A stretch of DNA of 64,000 nucleotides from Haloarcula marina (GTDB taxonomy: Archaea; Halobacteriota; Halobacteria; Halobacteriales; Haloarculaceae), in contig NZ_CP100404.1 in NCBI RefSeq assembly GCF_024218775.1, positions 2,542,001 through 2,606,000 of the forward strand, given 5' to 3'. Within the stretch, counting starts at the first letter, position 1; each line of letters begins with the position of its first letter. Below the pieces are notes generated by a model. The model saw only the letters and a program-made list of their open reading frames with translations. It had not been told where the DNA came from and made no database searches. Positions 18,140-24,770 of this stretch are shown one piece after another. The position numbers and the translations under genes were made by a program.

Positions 18140-18496
18140 TCAGGCCGACGCTCGAAGCGTCTCGGCGTACCCACCGACTTCTTCAGCCCCCGAGAGTTCG
18201 TCGAGCACGTCGTCCGCGTCGACCGCTAACCCGTAGGCTGGTCGTCCCTTCCCTGTCGCGGACTCCGTCTGGTCTTTCGCGAGTAGTCCTTCATCGGCGA
18301 GCGTTCGCAAGGCGTTGATGACCGACTGCCGTTCGACGCCGCCGAACGGGTCCCGGTCCACGTCGTCGAGGTGGGCTTTCGCCACCTCCGTCACGTCATA
18401 GGAGTGTGCGGGCGTCTGCTCGGCCTGCGACAGCTCCACCACGCTCAGCAACACGAACTGTTCGAACGACTGCAACGACCGAAGCGTCTCGTCCAT
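18140..18496 (-). CDS. Winged-helix transcriptional regulator, small
   Basis: This 118-residue cytoplasmic protein is PadR/Orc-wing-like. Helices LQSFEQFVLLSVVELSQAEQ, a segment VTEVAKAHLDD, the recognition part ERQSVINALRTLADEGLLA and a wing GKGRPAYGLAVDADD are all visible. It ends in a short helix. It is convergent with the HTH_63-like gene (11 bases apart). No ligand-binding domain is present, so it may sense through a partner or directly as a dimer. Confidence 0.75.
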   Translation of the reverse strand: MDETLRSLQSFEQFVLLSVVELSQAEQTPAHSYDVTEVAKAHLDDVDRDPFGGVERQSVINALRTLADEGLLAKDQTESATGKGRPAYGLAVDADDVLDELSGAEEVGGYAETLRASA

Positions 18497-18622
18497 ACGC
18501 CTCGCTACGTCGGCGACTGTAAGAAACTACTGGAACGTTCTACAGAGTTGGCTCTGTCCCGCTCACCGGGTGCGTCGGGACCCACATCGTACAGGCCCCT
18601 TTTCGCCACGAATGGCGCGTGT

Positions 18623-19471
18623 TCACGCCGTGGCGTCGTTCCGAGACGCCCCGAATTCGGAAAAGTTGGGATGTGAGACGTTCAAGTCAAACTCGTACAC
18701 CGCATCTCGATACGCCGTCCATTCTGGATGCCTGACCATCACGACGACGGGAACGTCGACACCGAGTAGTTTCGCGATTACCACTCGGTGCCGTCCCTCT
18801 GCCAGTAGTGGATCCCCGTCCCTACCGATGTCGATTCTAACTTCGCGGCGCATGGATTTCGGAAACGGTTCGTTCCGATACTGCCTTTGACAGCACAGTC
18901 CGTTCTCGGCCACCTCGTGGTACAGCAGGTCGTATTTTCGATGTTCGCGCAGTAGTTCTGACTGTGTTTCGTACCAGCAGTCTCTCCCGCGTGCGATTCC
19001 GTCAGCGAGTTCGGACACGTACCTCGTATCCTCCCAGTTCGTGCCGTGTACGAAATGGTCGCGAAAAGAACGGTAAAGCTCCGTTTTCTCGAGTGTTACA
19101 TCGTGAATTAGATCGAAGCACCAGCGCATATCTTCCGACAGCGAAGGATTGTAGCCGATAGCCTCTTTTATATCCCAATCGCCGCCGACGACGGAACCGA
19201 AGTTCGAAAACCCGTCTCTGACGGGGATGTCGCGTCTCGTCATTTTGTCGATGTCCCCCGCAGGGATGCGCACTATCTTGTACGGATCGACGGGCGAACT
19301 GTAGTGTTCGACATCTGTGGTGGACACGAGCATGTGATAGCGTTTCTGGAGAGCGTAGTACCGAGGTACCGCCGTCAGAAACCGACTAACGAGATAGGTC
19401 GCCGTCGAGGAGAGCGCGTCCGAGATTGTCTGTTCTTTATAGATTCGATAGAACGACCCCATCTTTCCCAT
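18623..19471 (-). CDS. ParB-like-domain protein of probable foreign origin
   Basis: The protein has 282 residues. The C-terminal third contains IDIGRDGDPLLAEGRHRVVI followed by AKLLGVDVPVVVMVRHPEW, the GxHR pattern of the ParB/sulfiredoxin fold as found in proteins of haloarchaeal cell-surface polysaccharide clusters and some haloviruses. The rest is not recognised. Base composition is clearly more A/T-rich than neighbours and the protein is not acidic, both signs of transfer. ATG 19471 is chosen for a CAATTTTCACC box 26 bases before it. It lies just downstream of the tRNA-Val integration scar. Confidence 0.65.
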   Translation of the reverse strand: MGKMGSFYRIYKEQTISDALSSTATYLVSRFLTAVPRYYALQKRYHMLVSTTDVEHYSSPVDPYKIVRIPAGDIDKMTRRDIPVRDGFSNFGSVVGGDWDIKEAIGYNPSLSEDMRWCFDLIHDVTLEKTELYRSFRDHFVHGTNWEDTRYVSELADGIARGRDCWYETQSELLREHRKYDLLYHEVAENGLCCQRQYRNEPFPKSMRREVRIDIGRDGDPLLAEGRHRVVIAKLLGVDVPVVVMVRHPEWTAYRDAVYEFDLNVSHPNFSEFGASRNDATA

Positions 19472-19689
19472 CAGACGGAGTATAGGGGTTGGTCGGTGAA
19501 AATTGTTAGCCAAACATAACATATCCATCGAACCACCTGCGAGTGCCACACGTCTCCCGAACACCGGCCGCGATATCCGTGCACGCTGAACGACTGCGCG
19601 CTGGTTCGTTGCAGTCCCCGCCCAAAGTGCAACACCACTGGACGTCCTCGATACGCGGAGCTAGAAAATGAGCGTCGAGAGAATGCAGA

Positions 19690-19712
19690 TGGGTTCGGGC
19701 GGATTGTGAACC
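19690..19712 (-). repeat. Partial copy of tRNA-Val 3' end (att-like, copy 1)
   Basis: A 23-base sequence is identical to copy 2 at 19823-19845 and matches the last 22 bases of tRNA-Val (19935-19956) except for one extra base in the T-loop. The core is TGGGTTCGGGCGGATT. The shared extra base shows that the two copies are related by duplication. Confidence 0.75.
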
Positions 19713-19822
19713 GAAGGAAGACGTGCTCACTTCGTTGCGCGCGTCTTCCAGGGTTCAAATCTCCGTCGACCATTCAGACGACGAACGCGACTCGCTGCGC
19801 TCGTCGGTAGCGTCGTCAGAAA

Positions 19823-19845
19823 TGGGTTCGGGCGGATTGTGAACC
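19823..19845 (-). repeat. Partial copy of tRNA-Val 3' end (att-like, copy 2)
   Basis: This copy is identical to copy 1 at 19690-19712, in the same orientation as the intact tRNA. Spacing is 133 bases to copy 1 and 112 bases to the tRNA. It carries the same single-base insertion and has no pairing T-stem, so it is not functional. Confidence 0.75.
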
Positions 19846-19934
19846 ACGCCGAGACTCGCCCCGCTCGTCTCGTCTACTTCAAACCGCCCCCACGAACGAT
19901 TTCGTCGCTCATGGGTTTGTTCGCGACAAAAGAG

Positions 19935-20009
19935 TGGGTTCGGGCGGATTTGAACCGCCGGCCTCCTCCATGTCAAGGAGGTGTCATAACCGACCTAGAC
20001 CACGAACCC
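19935..20009 (-). tRNA. tRNA-Val (GAC anticodon)
   Basis: The 75-base gene folds fully: acceptor GGGTTCG with CGAACCC, anticodon stem CCTCC/GGAGG with loop TTGACAT (anticodon GAC at 19974-19972), and T arm GGCGG-TTCAAAT-CCGCC. The discriminator base is A; CCA is not encoded. No intron is present. It reads away from the trp operon, and its 3' side is the integration scar. Confidence 0.96.
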
Positions 20010-20138
20010 TCGCTGCCTCGTGCATCTCTCTGTTGCCGGGGGATATAATTGAAGGTTTCGAATTCGATACCCGCACGGCGTCTGTTGATTGTGCGCACAC
20101 CGGCCGGAGCGACAGCATCCTCCGACAGCCTTAAGCCA

Positions 20139-20161
20139 TTGTACGGATTTGTACATTACAA
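20139..20161 (+). promoter_or_regulatory. TRP-box-like operator before trpD
   Basis: Two hexamers, TGTACG at 20140-20145 and TGTACA at 20150-20155, are spaced exactly 10 bases (one helical turn) apart. The second is also part of a perfect inverted repeat TTGTA-CAT-TACAA at 20149-20161. TGTACA is the TRP box bound by the TrpY repressor of Methanothermobacter. The site lies about 10-20 bases downstream of CCTTAAGCC (20129-20137), a plausible TATA element, so it would cover the transcription start. Regulation by tryptophan is inferred. Confidence 0.55.
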
Positions 20162-20187
20162 CACGGAACAATCCATTGGAGAACATT

Positions 20188-21183
20188 ATGCAGGAGTACA
20201 TCGAACGCGTCACAGACGGCGAGGATTTGACACAGGAAGAGGCACGCGAGGTGGCGACGCTGGTCTTCGAGGAGGCCACCGAGGCCCAAATCGGCGCGCT
20301 GTTGGCCGCACTCCGGGCGAAAGGCGAGACGGAGAGCGAAATCGCCGGATTCGCACAGGGGATGCGCGACGCCGCCCGGACCATCGAACCCGACCGCGAG
20401 GGACTGGTCGACACCTGCGGGACCGGCGGCGACGACTACGACACCATCAACGTCTCGACGACGAGCGCTATCGTCGCCGCGGGCGCAGGCGTCCCCATCG
20501 CGAAACACGGTAACTACTCGGTGTCCTCCTCCTCGGGAAGCGCCGACGTGCTGGAGGTTGCGGGCGTCGACGTGGACGCCGAACCGCCCGCCGTCGAGGA
20601 GACCATCGAACGCGAGGGCATCGGCTTCATGCTCGCGCCGGTGTTCCACCCGGCGATGAAGGCCGTCATCGGTCCGCGCAAGGAACTCGGGATGCGGACC
20701 GTCTTCAACATCCTCGGGCCGCTGACGAACCCCGCCGGGGCACGCGCACAGGTGCTGGGCGTCTACGACCCCGACCTCGTGCCCGTGATGGCCGAAGCGC
20801 TGGCCCGTCTGGACGTGGACCGAGCGCTCGTGGTCCACGGCGACGGACTCGACGAAATCGCCATCCACGGTGAGACCACCGTCGCCGAGGTGACTGGCGA
20901 CTCCATCTCCGAGTACGCCATCACCCCCGAGGATATCGGACTGGAAACGCACGACATCGAGGCCGTCGCTGGCGGGTCGCCCGAGGAGAACGCCGCGGAC
21001 CTCCGCGGCATCGTCTCCGGCGAGGTCACCGGCGCGAAACGCGACATCATCCTCGCGAACGCGGGCGCGGCCATCTACGTCGCTGGCGTCGCCGAGACGC
21101 ACGCCGAGGGCGTCGAACTCGCCCGCGAGGCCATCGAATCCGGCGCGGCCGCCCAGAAGTTGGAGGACCTGATAGAGGCATGA
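20188..21183 (+). CDS. trpD: Anthranilate phosphoribosyltransferase
   Basis: TrpD joins phosphoribosyl pyrophosphate to anthranilate, the second step of tryptophan synthesis. The 331-residue protein has the glycine-rich PRPP motif DTCGTGGDDYDTINVSTTSA, the anthranilate site KHGNYSVSSSSGSADVLE and RTVFNILGPLTNP. ATG 20188 is preceded by TTGGAG and begins the conserved helical domain; a longer frame from 20089 would run through the operator. It is first of four genes joined by ATGA-type overlaps. Confidence 0.96.
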   Translation: MQEYIERVTDGEDLTQEEAREVATLVFEEATEAQIGALLAALRAKGETESEIAGFAQGMRDAARTIEPDREGLVDTCGTGGDDYDTINVSTTSAIVAAGAGVPIAKHGNYSVSSSSGSADVLEVAGVDVDAEPPAVEETIEREGIGFMLAPVFHPAMKAVIGPRKELGMRTVFNILGPLTNPAGARAQVLGVYDPDLVPVMAEALARLDVDRALVVHGDGLDEIAIHGETTVAEVTGDSISEYAITPEDIGLETHDIEAVAGGSPEENAADLRGIVSGEVTGAKRDIILANAGAAIYVAGVAETHAEGVELAREAIESGAAAQKLEDLIEA

Positions 21184-21827
21184 CGCGCGTGAAGATTTGT
21201 GGCGTAACCACCCCCGAAGACCGCGACGCAGTGGTGTCCGCGGGGGCCGACGCCGTGGGCGTCATCCACGGCGTCCCCGTCGACACGCCGCGCGAAGTCG
21301 ACGCCGACGCCGCCGCGGACATCGTGGACGGCGTCCCACCGCTCGTATCGAGCGTGCTGGTGACGATGCCGACCACAGTCCAGCAGGCGGTCGTCCGCGT
21401 CGACGACGTGGACCCGGACGTGGTGCAGGTCCACGACGGCCTGTCGCCGGCGGAACTGGGCGCGCTCTCCCGCCGCGTGACCCAGCAGGTGGTCGCCGTC
21501 GTCGACGCCGAGGCGGACGACATCGAGGCGTACGCCGACCACGCCGACGCCCTGCTGGTCGACTCGCTCGACGCCGAGGGCGCGGGCGGCACCGGCGAGA
21601 CCCACGATTGGGAGCGAACCCGTGAACTGGTCGACTCGGTCGACGCGCCCGTGATTCTCGCGGGCGGCCTCACGCCCGAGAACGTCGCCGAGGCCGTCGA
21701 GACGGTCCGACCGTTCGCCGTCGACACTGCCAGCGGCGTCGAGCGGTCGGGCGGCGTGAAGGACCACGATGCGGTTCGGCAGTTCGTCGCCAACGCGACG
21801 GCCACCGACGTGGAGGTGTCGGCGTGA
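21180..21827 (+). CDS. trpF: Phosphoribosylanthranilate isomerase
   Basis: TrpF performs the Amadori isomerisation of phosphoribosylanthranilate. This 215-residue TIM barrel has the catalytic Cys strand VKICGVTTPEDRDAV at the start, VQVHDGLSP in the middle with the expected ligand loop, VILAGGLTPENVAEAV and the phosphate-binding AVDTASGVERSGGVKD at the end. The ATG overlaps the trpD stop by 4 bases, as expected for coupled translation. Confidence 0.95.
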   Translation: MTRVKICGVTTPEDRDAVVSAGADAVGVIHGVPVDTPREVDADAAADIVDGVPPLVSSVLVTMPTTVQQAVVRVDDVDPDVVQVHDGLSPAELGALSRRVTQQVVAVVDAEADDIEAYADHADALLVDSLDAEGAGGTGETHDWERTRELVDSVDAPVILAGGLTPENVAEAVETVRPFAVDTASGVERSGGVKDHDAVRQFVANATATDVEVSA

Positions 21828-23455
21828 GCCTCGACGTCTCCCGCGAGCAGTTCGTCGAGTACGCCGAGGCCGACCGACCGGTCGTCGTCCGCGCCGCCGC
21901 GGAACTGGACGTGGACGTGGAACCGCTGGCGGCCTACGCCGCCCTCGCCGGGCGGACCAGCGACGTGGCCGCCAGCGACTACACGTTCCTCTTAGAGAGC
22001 GCCGAGAAGGTCGCTTCCAGCGACCCGGACGGCGCGTTCGCCCCCGAGACGGACGACCGGCACGCCCGCTTCTCGTTCGTCGGGTACGACCCGCGAGCGG
22101 TCGTGACGGTCAGAGGCGAGGAGACCGACGTGGAGGTGTTCGACGACCGCTATGCCGACCTCGTGACGACGAACGGCGGCGACGTGGTCGACGACCTACG
22201 GGCGGCGATGCCGGACGTGGAACTGCGCGGGTTCCCCGATATGGACCGCCAGCACCTCGACGGCGGCCTCGTCGGCTTCCTGTCCTACGACGCCGTCTAC
22301 GACCTCTGGTTGGACGAGGTCGGACTGGACCGCCCGGACTCGCGATTCCCGGACGCCCAGTTCGTCCTGACGACGGCGACCCTGCGGTTCGACCACGCAG
22401 AAGAGAGCGTCGAACTCGTCTTCACGCCCGTACTGCGTGTCGGTGAGGATGCCGGACAGCGCTACGATGACCTCCTCGCGGAAGTCGACCGCATCGAAGC
22501 GGCACTCGGCGACGCCGACACACTCTCGACGGGTGGGTTCACCCGCGAAGCCGAGGTTGCCGGGCCGCAGGACGAGTACGAGGAAGCCGTCGAACGCGCC
22601 AAGGAGTACGTCCTCTCGGGAGACATCTATCAGGGCGTCATCTCCCGGACGCGGGAACTGTACGGCGACGTGGACCCCCTCGGCCTGTACGAGGCCCTGC
22701 GAGCGGTCAACCCCTCGCCGTACATGTACCTCCTTGGGCACGACGACCTGACCATCGTCGGCGCGAGTCCCGAGACGCTGGTCTCCGTCGCCGGTGACCG
22801 CGTCGTCTCGAACCCCATCGCGGGCACCTGTTCGCGGGGCAACTCCCCCGTGGAGGACCGCCGCCTCGCGGGCGAGATGCTCGCCGACGGGAAGGAACGG
22901 GCCGAGCACACGATGCTCGTCGACCTCGCGCGAAACGACGTGCGCCGGGTCGCCGACCCCGGGTCCGTCCGCGTCGAGGAGTTCATGAACGTCCTGAAGT
23001 ACAGCCACGTCCAGCACATCGAGTCGACGGTGACCGGGACCCTCGCCGACGACTGTGACGCCTTCGACGCCGCGCGGGCGACGTTCCCCGCCGGGACGCT
23101 CTCGGGCGCGCCGAAGATTCGGGCGATGGAGATAATCGACGAACTCGAACGCTCGCCGCGGGGACCCTACGGCGGCGGCGTCGGCTACTTCGACTGGGGC
23201 GGCGACACCGACTTCGCCATCGTCATCCGCTCTGCGACCGTCGAAAACGGCGTCTCGCTCCCCCAGGGCGACGACCCGGCGTACGACCGAATCACGGTGC
23301 AGGCGGGTGCGGGCATCGTCGCGGATTCGGACCCCGAGAGCGAGTACGTCGAGACCGAACAGAAGATGGACGGCGTGTTGGCGGCCGTCGAACGAATCGA
23401 GACGGCCGCCCCTGAGACGGCGGGTACCGGGGCGGAAGCGGAGGTGGAGCGATGA
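21824..23455 (+). CDS. trpE: Anthranilate synthase component I
   Basis: TrpE converts chorismate plus ammonia from TrpG to anthranilate. This 543-residue protein starts with GTG overlapping the trpF stop. The N-terminal half includes the tryptophan feedback-site region (LLESAEK), and the C-terminal chorismate-binding domain has NPIAGTCSRG, DLARNDVRRVADPGSV and FPAGTLSGAPKIRAMEII. The intact LLES element suggests normal feedback inhibition. An acidic spacer and a short Thr/Ala tail are haloarchaeal. Confidence 0.96.
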   Translation: MSLDVSREQFVEYAEADRPVVVRAAAELDVDVEPLAAYAALAGRTSDVAASDYTFLLESAEKVASSDPDGAFAPETDDRHARFSFVGYDPRAVVTVRGEETDVEVFDDRYADLVTTNGGDVVDDLRAAMPDVELRGFPDMDRQHLDGGLVGFLSYDAVYDLWLDEVGLDRPDSRFPDAQFVLTTATLRFDHAEESVELVFTPVLRVGEDAGQRYDDLLAEVDRIEAALGDADTLSTGGFTREAEVAGPQDEYEEAVERAKEYVLSGDIYQGVISRTRELYGDVDPLGLYEALRAVNPSPYMYLLGHDDLTIVGASPETLVSVAGDRVVSNPIAGTCSRGNSPVEDRRLAGEMLADGKERAEHTMLVDLARNDVRRVADPGSVRVEEFMNVLKYSHVQHIESTVTGTLADDCDAFDAARATFPAGTLSGAPKIRAMEIIDELERSPRGPYGGGVGYFDWGGDTDFAIVIRSATVENGVSLPQGDDPAYDRITVQAGAGIVADSDPESEYVETEQKMDGVLAAVERIETAAPETAGTGAEAEVER

Positions 23456-24084
23456 GCGCCGAACAGACAGCACCGGACCGCGAGACGACGCGAGCGAGCG
23501 ACCGCAAGCGCGTGCTCTTCGTCGACAACTTCGATTCGTTCACCTACAACCTCGTCGAGTACGTCTCCGAACACGCCGACACCGAAGTCGTCCGGAACAC
23601 CGCGACGCTCGACGACGTGCGGGCGTTCGACCCCGACGCCATCGTCCTCTCGCCCGGCCCCGGCCATCCGAAGAACGACCGCGACGTGGGCGTGACGATG
23701 GACGTACTTCGAGAGGTCAGCCCCGAGGTACCGACGCTCGGCGTCTGTCTGGGCCTCGAAGCGGCCGTCTACGCCTACGGGGGCACCATCGGTCGCGCAC
23801 CCGAACCCATCCACGGGAAGGCGTTCCCCATCGACCACGACGGCGAGGGCGTCTTCGCGGGCCTCGAACAGGGCTTTCAGGGCGGCCGCTACCACTCGCT
23901 GGTCGCGACCGAGGTGCCTGACGAGTTCGAGGTATCGGCGACGACGACCACCGACGAGGGGACGGAGTTAGTGATGGGCGTGCGCCACCGCGAGTACCCC
24001 ATCGAAGCGGTGCAGTTCCACCCCGAGTCGGTCCTGACTTCGGTGGGCCACGACGTGATTCGGAACTTCCTCGACGGCGTTTAG
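23452..24084 (+). CDS. trpG: Anthranilate synthase component II (glutamine amidotransferase)
   Basis: TrpG supplies ammonia to TrpE. This 210-residue class I amidotransferase has the oxyanion strand PGPGHP, the nucleophile motif LGVCLGLEA with the catalytic Cys, and VQFHPESVL with the catalytic His and Glu. A 20-residue N-terminal extension precedes the first strand RVLFVDNFDSFTYNL. It overlaps the trpE stop by 4 bases and closes the operon. Its end overlaps the convergent small membrane protein gene by 4 bases. trpC, trpB and trpA are not in this cluster. Confidence 0.95.
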   Translation: MSAEQTAPDRETTRASDRKRVLFVDNFDSFTYNLVEYVSEHADTEVVRNTATLDDVRAFDPDAIVLSPGPGHPKNDRDVGVTMDVLREVSPEVPTLGVCLGLEAAVYAYGGTIGRAPEPIHGKAFPIDHDGEGVFAGLEQGFQGGRYHSLVATEVPDEFEVSATTTTDEGTELVMGVRHREYPIEAVQFHPESVLTSVGHDVIRNFLDGV

Positions 24085-24272
24085 AACGCGACGTTGAACC
24101 CCAGGATTCCGAGCACCCACAGTACCGTTACGGCGATGATGGCGAGGAGGACGAGTCGCCACGCGAACTTCATCACGACTCGGCCGACGAGCAACACGAG
24201 AGCGACCAGAATCAACCCGAGTAGTAGCGCGGGCGGGTTTCCGAGGGCGCCGAGTTGTAACAACGAGAACAT
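24081..24272 (-). CDS. Small two-helix membrane protein
   Basis: This 63-residue hydrophobic protein has two transmembrane helices (PALLLGLILVALVLLVG and LVLLAIIAVTVLWVLGILG). ATG 24272 is selected because AATATATG lies about 28 bases upstream on this strand, while the longer frame from 24335 would include the TATA box. Such proteins are common downstream of haloarchaeal operons. No family function is known to me. Confidence 0.75.
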   Translation of the reverse strand: MFSLLQLGALGNPPALLLGLILVALVLLVGRVVMKFAWRLVLLAIIAVTVLWVLGILGFNVAF

Positions 24273-24770
24273 ACATTTGATTTCGGCGGACAGGCACATA
24301 TATTTCGTGGCCAGAGCGGCGCGTCTCACCCGCACCGCAAGACGGCGGTCGAATGGCCCGAAAACCGCCAGACGGCAGTACGTCTGACAGGCGAGTTTTG
24401 CGGCAAATATTTCGGTGGCGCGGCCGACATCTCCATCCGAAACCCCCGGTTATTTCTACTGGATTTCGCGCCGTCGTCTGTCGGTTCAGGGGGCCGGTGT
24501 TTCACTTTCACTACGGTTTACTCACCATTAAGAATCGACCGGCGTTGCTAGTGTTCGTACACGAGCGGTACGTGACGTGTCACCGGAACCGAACCATCAA
24601 CTACCGTAGTTGCCACTCTCCGGCACCTGCGGCCATCCACAGCGATTGAATGGAAGACCATATACGCCAGCCATGAATACGTATTCGCCGCCACAAATGA
24701 CCGGATTACGGCCAGCCGATAGATGGGGTATCGACCGACAGACGGACGCTGTCGGCGGGAGGACCGAGGA
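24273..24770. other. Intergenic region before ribonucleotide reductase with unusual motifs
   Basis: Nearly 500 bases have no credible gene. Motifs include an origin-recognition-box-like sequence (24442-24466, separate entry), a direct repeat TTTCAC-TTTCAC at 24500-24511 followed by TACGGTTTAC, and A/T-rich patches (GGCAAATATTTCGG near 24401). ACCATATACG near 24658 may be the TATA region of the reductase gene. A 61-codon minus-strand frame here (24326-24511) is not protein-like. Confidence 0.5.
24442..24466 (-). promoter_or_regulatory. Origin-recognition-box (ORB)-like element
   Basis: The minus strand reads TCCAGTAGAAATAACCGGGG followed by another G: a near-dyad TCCA/TAGA, an A-rich spacer, then a G-string. 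This order resembles the archaeal Orc1/Cdc6 binding box (dyad TTCCA/TGGAA plus G-string). Only one strong copy is visible and no orc gene is in the window, so this is a weak call. Confidence 0.3.

Larger units (their letters stand above)
19565..19934. other. tRNA-Val downstream region with partial tRNA copies
   Basis: This non-coding stretch holds two partial copies of the tRNA-Val 3' end (separate entries). Two GC-rich hairpins lie between them: one with GGAAGACG and CGTCTTCC arms at about 19715-19749, and one with GACGACG and CGTCGTC arms at about 19778-19818. There is also a T-loop-like GGGTTCAAATCTC at 19751-19763 reading on the plus strand. I see no gene. It looks like the footprint of repeated integration and excision at a tRNA. 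Confidence 0.65.

Noticed and set aside
19687-19772. A second full tRNA gene between the partial tRNA-Val copies
   Set aside because: Only the T-loop-like part GGGTTCAAATCTC is present; no acceptor or anticodon arm can be built around it.
24326-24511. 61-codon frame on the minus strand upstream of ribonucleotide reductase
   Set aside because: The product is basic and unlike any family, and the region is explained better as regulatory DNA with the ORB-like box.
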